Source: a virus
DNA length: 58,710 nucleotides
Virus record (IMG/VR): IMGVR_UViG_3300035034_000546
Location: 1 to 58,710 of that record
Direction: 5' to 3' (one strand)
Below, one piece after another: positions 36,729-45,671 of this stretch; the first letter of the stretch is position 1, and every line of letters begins with the position of its first letter. Both the position numbers and the translations under genes were made by a program. The notes below the pieces were generated by a model that was given only the letters and a program-made list of their open reading frames with translations, did not search any database and had not been told where the DNA came from.

Positions 36729-37655
36729 ATGTATTTTGCAAGCGGAACATACGGAATAGTTAGACCAGCGGATATTACACCAGATGATGTGGATATCTTC
36801 ATACATTACACACCAAATAGAAATAGTGTTGGTGATTCATTAATTAAAGTACTTAACCCATCAAACTATTTAATACCAATAGATGACCCATCAAAAGGAG
36901 GGTCAAACGTGACTTCATTTCAACTATTTAGTGGTATGTATACACTTAAACTACCAGTTGCTGATTTTGGTGTTAAGGGATTTTATACTGTGATTATTAA
37001 ACCAGTTGAGATAAGAACTAGAATTGTGGATTGCGGTGTTTTATCGGCATATCCAGATATTAAAGGGTTATTATTTGATATGGCAACTATTAATAGTAGG
37101 TTTGTATCTAAATTTGAAAATGGTGGGTTAAATGGATATCGAGTCGAATATTTAGACGTTAACAATGGAAATGATGCAAAAGTCCATAATCTTTTTAGGA
37201 TAATTACGAGTAATAATAGAGCGGAGCCAGTGAACCAAAACCTAACAAATTCAAATCAAAAGTCGATTCGTTATAGGTTTAATGATAATTCAACACTCAC
37301 ATTTTGTACACTAACACCTAGTTCGGCTAACAATGTGAAGCCAAATGTATTACCCAATATTGGTGCGCCAAATCAAGAAGTTATTATAACCAATACATTT
37401 TTTAACCCTATCATGCTTGAAATCGAAATGGTAGAACACGATATTGAAACATTAGCATATGGAATCTTCGGAAATCAAACAAAATCTCTTGAAGACGGTA
37501 TTTATACTATATACAACTTTAGTAATGATATTTATAAACAATATAACCTTTATGAAATCAAAGATAAATTTACAGGTACACCATTATTTGAGGTTAGAGA
37601 AGAAAGAGATGCAATAGACTTCGATAAAGATTTTAGTAGTATAATAAACATATAA
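36729..37655 (+). CDS. Tail/baseplate-cluster protein, unassigned (308 aa)
   Basis: A beta-rich protein opening MYFASGTYGIVRPADITPDD and followed by alternating strands (FQLFSGMYTLKLPVADFG). The C-terminal region includes YGIFGNQTKSLEDGIYTIYN and a charged tail. It has no membrane segment or catalytic motif. A 72-base A-rich gap precedes it, the longest in this part of the cluster, without a promoter motif that I can defend. It is probably a structural protein. Confidence 0.55.
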   Translation: MYFASGTYGIVRPADITPDDVDIFIHYTPNRNSVGDSLIKVLNPSNYLIPIDDPSKGGSNVTSFQLFSGMYTLKLPVADFGVKGFYTVIIKPVEIRTRIVDCGVLSAYPDIKGLLFDMATINSRFVSKFENGGLNGYRVEYLDVNNGNDAKVHNLFRIITSNNRAEPVNQNLTNSNQKSIRYRFNDNSTLTFCTLTPSSANNVKPNVLPNIGAPNQEVIITNTFFNPIMLEIEMVEHDIETLAYGIFGNQTKSLEDGIYTIYNFSNDIYKQYNLYEIKDKFTGTPLFEVREERDAIDFDKDFSSIINI

Positions 37656-37676
37656 TAAATAATATAACTAATATAA

Positions 37677-40469
37677 ATGGCTAACGATAAAATAAAAGTA
37701 ATAGGTTATGCAACGAAAGATGTATTCAATGGGGATATAGAATATAGAAATTTTTCACCTAATTTAGTTGGTAATCAATCAACTGATGGTGAGTCGGTAT
37801 TTACCCTTGGTAATTTTTCAGTTACGACATCCATAGAGCCAAAAACTAGTAAGTTATTTATAACAAATAAATTTTCAAATTTTGTAAGTCTTTGTGACTT
37901 AGATTTAACTGGGGAAGAGTCAGACATATTATTAACTAATAATTCAGAGGTTAAGTTAAAGTTAGATAAAACAAACCTATGTAATTATGCTTATTTCGGT
38001 AGTCTTCTAGAATATGTTAGAGTATCACTTGAAGAAATTATCACAAAATGGCCAGCATCGTTATATGTGACCTCAATTTCTGGTATTTATTCAAACAAGT
38101 TAACCGTTGAGGATTATAACCATACCCCATTAACGGATGTGTCAACATTTAAAGTAAATGTTAGCCATATTAATAACCCATATGGTATTAATTTCTTGAA
38201 AAATGGGACAATTGTTAACACATTTAATGAGTCAAACGATTTAAGGGACATAGTAATTAATTACCCATTTTATAGTATATTTAATGATATGGTAGAGTAT
38301 AAAATATTAGGGTTAACTGGCTCAACTAGTTTATCTAATGATTATATCTACCTTGAGGTTAAGGGTAACCCCTTTAATAACATTACAGGTACAACAACAA
38401 CAACAAACTATCATATAAAACCTAATAAATTAAAAGAAGAGACGTTTTTCAACACATTACCAGATTTTGAATCTAATCTATTAAATAGGTTAACACAACC
38501 AAAATACACTTCGGTATATAAATTCCCAGAAAAAACGGACGCTGGTTCTGTTGTTTATCAAACAAAAATATTAACTTGGCCAGTTTCAGATGGATATAAT
38601 CTAGACTTCAATACAACACAATATGATAGATTTGTTTCAAATTTAATTAACATCGCCACTAATTTTGATGAGAGTAAGACCAATCTTATGGTTAGATTTC
38701 TTACTGCTGAGTCAATATCTGATTTTGACACCGTACCAAGGTGTGATGGTATTGTGGAAGAGACTGCGGGTCAGAAGATGAATAAAACACTTAAGATTTA
38801 TGGTAGAGAGTATGATGATATTAAGCGATATATAGATGGTATACAATATGTTAATACAGTAACATACGACCAACGTAATAACACCCCAGATGTAATATTA
38901 AAATATTTAGCTAAGACAATGGGTTGGGATTTAGTGTCGTCCGTATTAGAAAATAACTTACTTAAAAATTATGTGACCTCATCCCCATCAAGCTATTCTG
39001 GTATGAGTATAGGTTATACCGCTGTTGAGGCAGAAGTTGAAATGTGGAGACGAATCATCCTTAACACACCATGGCTTTGGAAATCTAAGGGTGCTAGGAA
39101 GTCAATTGAGTTTTTATTTAAATTTATCGGTGCTCCAGATGGGCTTATCGAGTTCAATGAATTCATTTATTTGGCAAAAGAAGCTATTGATGTTGATTTA
39201 TTTAAGAAATTATTGATTGAAAATGGTTTAGAACCAGATATAAGCCTTTATAATGTTGATTCTGATGGTTACCCAAGAGTTTTGGGTAATACACCAAATA
39301 TGTACTTCCAAAAAGGTGGTCTTTGGTATAGACAAACAGCTGGTAGTGGTTCAACTATTGATATATTAACTGGAAACAACCCCCATGTTGGACCATACGA
39401 TGGTGGTGCGGCATATATTAACCAATTTAATAATCTTATACCAAATTTCTCTGCGGTGACGATATCGTCATCTACAACGACAACTGGGACAACTAATTTA
39501 TTCACTAATTATAATTCTGGGACAATTAACACATATGAGGGAGACTATTTTGTTGATGTTGTGTCGGTTGATGATGTCGACCTTTCAGATTGTGTTGTGG
39601 TGACAACAAATAAGATACTAGACCCTTACCCAACAGCATCTGAAATAACAGATTGTGGTTGTGATGTATTAGAAGAGGATTACGCACTTAAAATCAATAT
39701 TGAATGTGATTCGGAAATACCACCTGTTAACTGTGTGGATAGTATATTGAGTGTTAAAGAAGGTGAATATGGAACGAACCAATACTTTTATCAAAATGTA
39801 GATGAGTTTGGTAATCCAACGACTGGTAATTATTCCACAAAATATATTAGTAAAGAATGTTGTAGAGCATTTGGTGGTCAATCAATTTATGATGAAACAT
39901 GGACAAGCACTAGTGGTAACACACCATCAGAATTAATTAATTGTGGTTATTTATGTTGTAAAACTATGACATGTGGTTGTTATGCAACATGTGATTGGAA
40001 ATTGGCAACAATTAATTTATCTGAACTACCAATTATAGCACCCTATACTAGTAATTTCTTATTATTTGAGAAGCCAGATGGAACCCAAACAGCGGTTACG
40101 CCAACTGGTTGTTCTTGTATTGATGGTTATACAAGTCCTGTAAGCGTTATAGACCCAAATACAGGTGAGAATGGTATTGGGTGTATGTTGAATGAAACAG
40201 GTATTCAAGACTTGACTGGTGAAAGTAATACGGTATATTATACTTGGTATGATGATAAGAACGATATTTATGTTATTAGTGTTTGGACCCCATCTGAATT
40301 CGAAACAAAACCACCAGAAAATTCTACAGATAGTTGGATTGAGGCGGTATATACCGCTAGGGAAGATGGGCTTATTCCATGTGACCAATATATGAATAAT
40401 CAAATTAATGATACTGGTGTAATAATCAATGATGAAGCTGGTATTTATATAGAAAACACTAAGAGGTAA
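37677..40469 (+). CDS. Baseplate wedge/tail protein with gp7- or tail-protein-I-like segment (930 aa)
   Basis: The centre (about residues 455-490) reads WRRIILNTPWLWKSKGARKS followed by IEFLFKFIGAPDGLI. This is the pattern of large wedge proteins and tail protein I, in which a short helical segment precedes a small alpha/beta domain (typical form: NxxWLLKSKGTxxSIxxLL). The C-terminal third is Cys-rich (over 20 Cys, including pairs such as ECCRAF and CGYLCCKTMTCGCYATC), which is odd for a cytoplasm-assembled phage protein and suggests metal sites or disulfides formed outside the cell. The stop overlaps the next start (TAATGG). Confidence 0.65.
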   Translation: MANDKIKVIGYATKDVFNGDIEYRNFSPNLVGNQSTDGESVFTLGNFSVTTSIEPKTSKLFITNKFSNFVSLCDLDLTGEESDILLTNNSEVKLKLDKTNLCNYAYFGSLLEYVRVSLEEIITKWPASLYVTSISGIYSNKLTVEDYNHTPLTDVSTFKVNVSHINNPYGINFLKNGTIVNTFNESNDLRDIVINYPFYSIFNDMVEYKILGLTGSTSLSNDYIYLEVKGNPFNNITGTTTTTNYHIKPNKLKEETFFNTLPDFESNLLNRLTQPKYTSVYKFPEKTDAGSVVYQTKILTWPVSDGYNLDFNTTQYDRFVSNLINIATNFDESKTNLMVRFLTAESISDFDTVPRCDGIVEETAGQKMNKTLKIYGREYDDIKRYIDGIQYVNTVTYDQRNNTPDVILKYLAKTMGWDLVSSVLENNLLKNYVTSSPSSYSGMSIGYTAVEAEVEMWRRIILNTPWLWKSKGARKSIEFLFKFIGAPDGLIEFNEFIYLAKEAIDVDLFKKLLIENGLEPDISLYNVDSDGYPRVLGNTPNMYFQKGGLWYRQTAGSGSTIDILTGNNPHVGPYDGGAAYINQFNNLIPNFSAVTISSSTTTTGTTNLFTNYNSGTINTYEGDYFVDVVSVDDVDLSDCVVVTTNKILDPYPTASEITDCGCDVLEEDYALKINIECDSEIPPVNCVDSILSVKEGEYGTNQYFYQNVDEFGNPTTGNYSTKYISKECCRAFGGQSIYDETWTSTSGNTPSELINCGYLCCKTMTCGCYATCDWKLATINLSELPIIAPYTSNFLLFEKPDGTQTAVTPTGCSCIDGYTSPVSVIDPNTGENGIGCMLNETGIQDLTGESNTVYYTWYDDKNDIYVISVWTPSEFETKPPENSTDSWIEAVYTAREDGLIPCDQYMNNQINDTGVIINDEAGIYIENTKR

Positions 40470-43400
40470 TGGGATATTTTTTCGCTTTTACATGTCAAGA
40501 CAAAACCACTATAATTAATAATGGTGGTAAAGTTATTGAAAATGATAACGGTTCTGTATCGTTATTTATTAACGATGGTGATGGTGTATTTACACCTGTA
40601 CCAATGACTAAATCATGTTGTCAAAAATTAGACCCAAATTATACCTTTAATTGTGACACTCAAAAATGCGTGTGGAGTCAAAATGCTGAGAATTGTGAAA
40701 TCCAACCTTTCAAGGTGGTTCTTAACCCAAATGGTAATGAGGGTGTTATATTTAATGTGGAGGAAAATACTAATGAAGATTGTACGTTAGATGTCTCATT
40801 TGATTATTTAATGCAATTTGATTGTGAGGATGTTATGATTAAATTACAAGAAGCGATATCTCAAACAGGTGGTTTGACAGCTCAAGAAATCCAAGAAGTT
40901 CAAACATTACAAAATGAATACGATAACTGCATATCACAAAGAGATAAGTATGAAACTATGTTGTTTGAGTTACAAACTGAATTAGAATCAACACCATATG
41001 TTATCGAATGTGTCAATAATAACCCCCCACCAACAGGTGTTGATTCCACTAAATATGTGCAACAGACAAAAACAACACAATTTGGTGAATTAGGTGTTAA
41101 TTTTGGTCTCCCACCAAAAGCGTTCCCGTTAACGTCTGATGATACGACAAGATACTGTTTAACAGACGCTGGATTATTAGAATGGTCAACAATCTTAGGT
41201 ACAAACACATACAATGCATGGGTCAATTCAAATGGTATGGACGTATCACTTTATGATTGTGATGAAGTCAATCAATTAGTTGCATTAGATAACAATACGG
41301 GTGATTTATTAGGGACTTGTGATGTTAGTGTATCAGCTAGGCGGATTGTGAAAGCAACGATATTAAAAACCCAATCATCACTTGATGGGTTATCATGTGA
41401 TGAGATTTTAACAAGGTTAGAGTTATTACAACCAAACATTCCTTGCTCAACGGTAACTGATATTTTTGAAACCCTTGATGTTTGTATGACAGTTGATATG
41501 GTTAACCCTATTACATATAAATTAGAGACGGTTTATGAAGAAACAATATTAAACATAGGAGCTGGAAATCTACCAACATACCTAAATGATAACCAACCAA
41601 ATACTGGGTTATTATCAACTGGTACTACTGGTACAACATCTTGTCAAAATGTTAATAGACAATTAATGGGTGAATTACAGGAAGTGTTACCAAATTCTGG
41701 GTCAACACAAATCCAAAATCTAGTTCAAAACTCATTTAATTCTGAATGGTTGAAATTTGAGACATCAATTACCAACCAAAACATTATAAATATGATAAGT
41801 AATGAAAAGATTAAAATTTCTTTATTTATTAAGAGTTGTTGTGTTGATTTTGCAATATTAATCGATAGGGTTAACCTAGATAAAAATTGTGCAACAATTG
41901 ATAATACTTCAACGACCATTAGTACGTCACCAAGTTTTGATATGATTAGGGTTTGTGATAATAAGAAATCATGGTTATCAAACGAGGATTTTAAACATAG
42001 AGAGTTTGACCTTAGATTTAGAGATACGCAATATGATATAAATAATTATAAACTTGCAATTAACAGTAAAGAGGTGGATTTAGATATCAACCCATCCCAT
42101 GCAATTGAGCAAGACTTATTCTGCTATGTTAAAGATAATCCATGCATATTAACAGCATCTACGGAAACAACGGGTACAACAGAAACAATAATTACTTGTG
42201 GCTGCCCTTATGGTTTTACTGATAATGGTTCAAATTGTGTATATAGTGCAACAACGGCTGCCACATTCAATGGTTCTGGCTCTACTATTGTAGCTGGTGA
42301 CACAATACCTTCTTATGGAGAACATGGTACCTTTTTCTACCCATCTATTCAAGACAATGGAGCCTTACCAGTCACTAGAGTTGGTGTATCTACTATCGTA
42401 ACAGACCAAACTGGTGGTACGATAACAAGATTAACTCAGTCCCTATCTGGTAATACATTCTGGGGTTCTGTTGGGTCTGCATCACAAGGTAGGCTTAATA
42501 ATGTGGGTATTTCAGCATCCACAACTGAATATTTAGGGTTCTCTGAATGTATTGAATTGGTGAGTGGTGGGACATATTATGTTGCATTAGCGGCTGATAA
42601 CACATGTAAATTTAGTGTTGATGGTATAGAAGTAGTTATATTTAGTGGGTTCAGTTCTTATAATTTTAAAGTGTGGCATGTATTCCCATTTGAATTTTCA
42701 TCTGGAAAACATTTAATTGAAATGCAAGGTAAAAATAGCACGGCTGAGACCGCCTTTGGTGCTGAAATATATAACCCAATAGATTTCGAAACACTTACAG
42801 GTGCAACAACAACTGGTGATACTGGGTTAATATTCTCAACTGCCGATAAAATTGGTGGTGAATTTGATTTGGGTACATCAATTGGTTACACTTGCCCAAC
42901 TGGGTATTCGTTAGACCTTTGTGATATACCAGTATCATGTACAAAATTAAGATATGAAGATGTAATATGCTCAACAGCATTTACAACAACTATTTGTGGT
43001 GATAATGGCGTTGATTTAGATAAGCTTTTAACAACTGAGATGTCGGCAATAACATCACTTAAAGAATTTAAGGACATAGTTTCTAGTGAACTCATAAACG
43101 TTAGGGGGTGGAAAACAATGTCTTCCCACCCAACACTTAGGTTATTATATGATAGGTATATGAATAGTACCGACTATTGTGATACACTTAGCTCACAATT
43201 TGATTATTGTGAAATGATTGAATTCTCTGAATTGGTGGGCACATATTGGGTTGACCTTATTGAACAAGTTGTACCAGCCACTACAATATGGGGTTCTACG
43301 TATGTTTATGGTAACACTATATTTGACCAACAAAAGTTCCAATATAAGAAATACTCATTATTTGGTTGTCAATTACCAAATTATGGTGGTGACGTGGTTA

Positions 43401-43861
43401 GCCCTGTAACTGGGTGGACAACAGATGTACAAGTAGAATTTGAGTCATTACCTAATGATGAATACTACAATCAACTTAGTGGTAGTATAACAGGTGAAAC
43501 ATTTTTACAAATACATAATGAGGAACCAACAGATGGGTGTATTGGTGGTGGAATTGTACAAATGAATTGTGGTTCTGAATTTATAGGTAAAATAATAAAT
43601 TATTTAACTCCAGTAAATAATGGTACTGTTATGGTGATAAGTGAATGTGCAATAACTGTTGATATTTATAGAAAGGGTGAATCGGCCTCAGCAATTATAG
43701 GTGGTGATGTAACAGGCCCAGTTAGTTTCTTATGGAGTAATGGTGAGACAACACAAGACATTGTTGGTGTGAATATTAATGACCCATTAAGTGTAACCGT
43801 AACAGATAATGGTGTTCAAGGGTGTACAGCCACCGCAGATTCAAGCAATGCGCTTGGATAA
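40469..43861 (+). CDS. Large Cys-rich tail fibre/wedge protein with terminal SprB-like repeat (1130 aa)
   Basis: The N-terminal 150 residues are Cys-containing and beta-rich, then comes a predicted coiled coil (about 125-175, EIQEVQTLQNEYDNCISQRD). The centre has receptor-like modules with CGCPYGFTDNGSNC (about 570) and a jelly-roll-like section (about 600-760). The last 60 residues (IIGGDVTGPVSFLWSNGETT and following) resemble one SprB-type repeat. The mosaic of a coiled coil and adhesive modules fits a host-recognition fibre or spike. It is translationally coupled to the 930-aa gene. Domain calls are from pattern reading. Confidence 0.62.
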   Translation: MGYFFAFTCQDKTTIINNGGKVIENDNGSVSLFINDGDGVFTPVPMTKSCCQKLDPNYTFNCDTQKCVWSQNAENCEIQPFKVVLNPNGNEGVIFNVEENTNEDCTLDVSFDYLMQFDCEDVMIKLQEAISQTGGLTAQEIQEVQTLQNEYDNCISQRDKYETMLFELQTELESTPYVIECVNNNPPPTGVDSTKYVQQTKTTQFGELGVNFGLPPKAFPLTSDDTTRYCLTDAGLLEWSTILGTNTYNAWVNSNGMDVSLYDCDEVNQLVALDNNTGDLLGTCDVSVSARRIVKATILKTQSSLDGLSCDEILTRLELLQPNIPCSTVTDIFETLDVCMTVDMVNPITYKLETVYEETILNIGAGNLPTYLNDNQPNTGLLSTGTTGTTSCQNVNRQLMGELQEVLPNSGSTQIQNLVQNSFNSEWLKFETSITNQNIINMISNEKIKISLFIKSCCVDFAILIDRVNLDKNCATIDNTSTTISTSPSFDMIRVCDNKKSWLSNEDFKHREFDLRFRDTQYDINNYKLAINSKEVDLDINPSHAIEQDLFCYVKDNPCILTASTETTGTTETIITCGCPYGFTDNGSNCVYSATTAATFNGSGSTIVAGDTIPSYGEHGTFFYPSIQDNGALPVTRVGVSTIVTDQTGGTITRLTQSLSGNTFWGSVGSASQGRLNNVGISASTTEYLGFSECIELVSGGTYYVALAADNTCKFSVDGIEVVIFSGFSSYNFKVWHVFPFEFSSGKHLIEMQGKNSTAETAFGAEIYNPIDFETLTGATTTGDTGLIFSTADKIGGEFDLGTSIGYTCPTGYSLDLCDIPVSCTKLRYEDVICSTAFTTTICGDNGVDLDKLLTTEMSAITSLKEFKDIVSSELINVRGWKTMSSHPTLRLLYDRYMNSTDYCDTLSSQFDYCEMIEFSELVGTYWVDLIEQVVPATTIWGSTYVYGNTIFDQQKFQYKKYSLFGCQLPNYGGDVVSPVTGWTTDVQVEFESLPNDEYYNQLSGSITGETFLQIHNEEPTDGCIGGGIVQMNCGSEFIGKIINYLTPVNNGTVMVISECAITVDIYRKGESASAIIGGDVTGPVSFLWSNGETTQDIVGVNINDPLSVTVTDNGVQGCTATADSSNALG

Positions 43862-43894
43862 TATAAGATTAACTAAAAGATTAACAATTAAGAA

Positions 43895-43903
43895 GTATTT
43901 ATA
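43895..43903 (+). promoter_or_regulatory. Candidate phage promoter motif GTATTTATA
   Basis: This motif ends five bases before the start codon of the 78-aa gene, closer than in any other case. A transcript starting the usual five to seven bases downstream would be leaderless. Confidence 0.42.
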
Positions 43904-43907
43904 GAAT

Positions 43908-44144
43908 ATGCCAAGATTATTAAAAAATATAGAAGGGGTGATTTTCGATAATTTCGAAACAACAACGATTTTAGTTAAAACAGTTGAGGGGTCTTATGGT
44001 GAAGAGGATTACATTAAGTTAGGTGGGTTTGAAGCATTCTTACAAGACTTTAGGAAAGCACCAGAAGTTATCGACCTCGTAGTTCCACCAACATTTGGGT
44101 TAAAAAATAATACGGATTTTGTTAAAATAGAGATTTCATACTAA
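43908..44144 (+). CDS. Small structural-cluster protein (78 aa), unassigned
   Basis: A compact protein with strand and helix segments (GVIFDNFETTTILVKTVEGS, then GGFEAFLQDFRKAPEVIDLV). No motif is recognised. Its stop overlaps the start of the following fibre-like gene (TAATGG), so it may be an adaptor or chaperone for it; small genes directly before fibre genes often are, but nothing in the sequence proves this. A promoter motif sits directly in front. Confidence 0.5.
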   Translation: MPRLLKNIEGVIFDNFETTTILVKTVEGSYGEEDYIKLGGFEAFLQDFRKAPEVIDLVVPPTFGLKNNTDFVKIEISY

Positions 44145-45613
44145 TGGGTTACTTTGAAAATAACATATATATTCAGACAGCAAGTGATTGCGTAAGAAAC
44201 AAGAGCATATCAAACGTTAATACTAGTTCTGATATTTGCACATTTGATGCGCCTACTTTTGCAATGAGTGGAGCATCTAAAGTACCATGCGATTCTAGTT
44301 TCTCAGCTTTAACTACAGGTACTAGTTATGTGACAATTATATCGACAGCGACAACTAAAGAAATCACTTTTGAGTTTACTGGTAACACTAACTCTTTCAG
44401 CGCAACAAACGCTACGTTTAACTATCAAATATACAAATATGACAATGGTTTAGCTAATTTTCACACCCCACCACAATATAGGTCACCTGAGATTGAATGG
44501 TCTACATTTAGCGGTACAAGTGCACTAACACAATCAATACCATTAACATCATTAAATATAGATGGTGAATATTTGATTAAAGGTAACTTTGTTCACGATA
44601 TATGCACTGAATATGCTAACAGATTAGGTTATAAATATAATACATCTTCATATGTTAGCGGTAAAGAATTCGGGTTATATAGCCCAACTTCTGATTTTTA
44701 CATGGCAATAATAAACGAAGCATCAACACCGATATTTTCAGATGTTATTGTAGATGGTGGTGTTATTGGTGCGATTAAACAATATTCGGTCATTCCAACA
44801 GATGGTCAAACCACGTTCTTTTTAGCGTCTAATGTAGGGTTAGATTTTGTAGTTACACTTAATGGTTTATCATTAGCGGTTGATGAAGATTATAGTGTAA
44901 CACAATATAGTGGTGGTTCAAGCCCATATATCGTTACATTATCAGCTGAAACTAAAAGTACAGATATTTTAACTTTCATTTATGTAACAAATGGTAATGA
45001 CGCTAAATTAGTTACTGACACAATTGATGTTACAACAATTACTAGTGGTCCGACAGATGGTGAGGGTGGTTATAACATATATTATAATACGATAACCAAT
45101 AAATACGAGGCATACACATCATTAACACCAAGAAGTGGTAATGATTTCCTAGTAATTGTTAATGGTGTAACCTTAGCATTTGGAATCGATTATTATCAAT
45201 CAATAACTAATCCAAAAAGAATTATATTTGAGGGAACAATATTAACTGGCGATATAATCGTGATTGGGTATAATTCCAATGCACCATATGTCGACACCCT
45301 AAATGAAACAAACCCATTAATATTCTGGAATATTAATAAAGCCCCACAATCAGTGAATGGTGAGTTCATTTTAGAGTTTGGTAGTGATGCGGAAATGACA
45401 ACGGTTGTTAGTAGTTCTTCTACTGAATATGTGGTAGGGGGGTTAAATTATAATGCTAGTGTAACCATAACTGGGAGCGTTGGTACGCAACTTTATTATA
45501 GAGTAAAGAATAACAAAAATTACGTGACAATGTGTGGTGACATTATACAAAGCACGGCTTATAGTGAAATAATACCAATAACAATAGCAACTAATTCTAT
45601 TAATTCCTACTAG
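44144..45613 (+). CDS. Tail fibre-like protein (489 aa)
   Basis: A Thr/Ser/Asn-rich beta protein. Two related segments in the middle, SNVGLDFVVTLNGLSLAVDE (about 230) and SGNDFLVIVNGVTLAFGIDY (about 345), are each followed by a strand ending in D-I-x-x-x-x-Y. They look like an internal duplication of a small fibre domain of the kind found in T4-like neck and tail fibre proteins. The C-terminal section resembles a fibronectin-like fold (LNYNASVTITGSVGTQLYYR). It is probably a fibre or whisker component. Confidence 0.6.
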   Translation: MGYFENNIYIQTASDCVRNKSISNVNTSSDICTFDAPTFAMSGASKVPCDSSFSALTTGTSYVTIISTATTKEITFEFTGNTNSFSATNATFNYQIYKYDNGLANFHTPPQYRSPEIEWSTFSGTSALTQSIPLTSLNIDGEYLIKGNFVHDICTEYANRLGYKYNTSSYVSGKEFGLYSPTSDFYMAIINEASTPIFSDVIVDGGVIGAIKQYSVIPTDGQTTFFLASNVGLDFVVTLNGLSLAVDEDYSVTQYSGGSSPYIVTLSAETKSTDILTFIYVTNGNDAKLVTDTIDVTTITSGPTDGEGGYNIYYNTITNKYEAYTSLTPRSGNDFLVIVNGVTLAFGIDYYQSITNPKRIIFEGTILTGDIIVIGYNSNAPYVDTLNETNPLIFWNINKAPQSVNGEFILEFGSDAEMTTVVSSSSTEYVVGGLNYNASVTITGSVGTQLYYRVKNNKNYVTMCGDIIQSTAYSEIIPITIATNSINSY

Positions 45614-45629
45614 AAATCTTTACTTACGA

Positions 45630-45638
45630 GTATTTATT
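45630..45638 (+). promoter_or_regulatory. Candidate phage promoter motif GTATTTATT
   Basis: A recurring GTATTTAT motif in the 58-base gap before the 710-aa fibre gene, 34 bases from its start codon. Confidence 0.38.
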
Positions 45639-45671
45639 ACTAAAATTAGATATAAACGATATTTACAAGAC

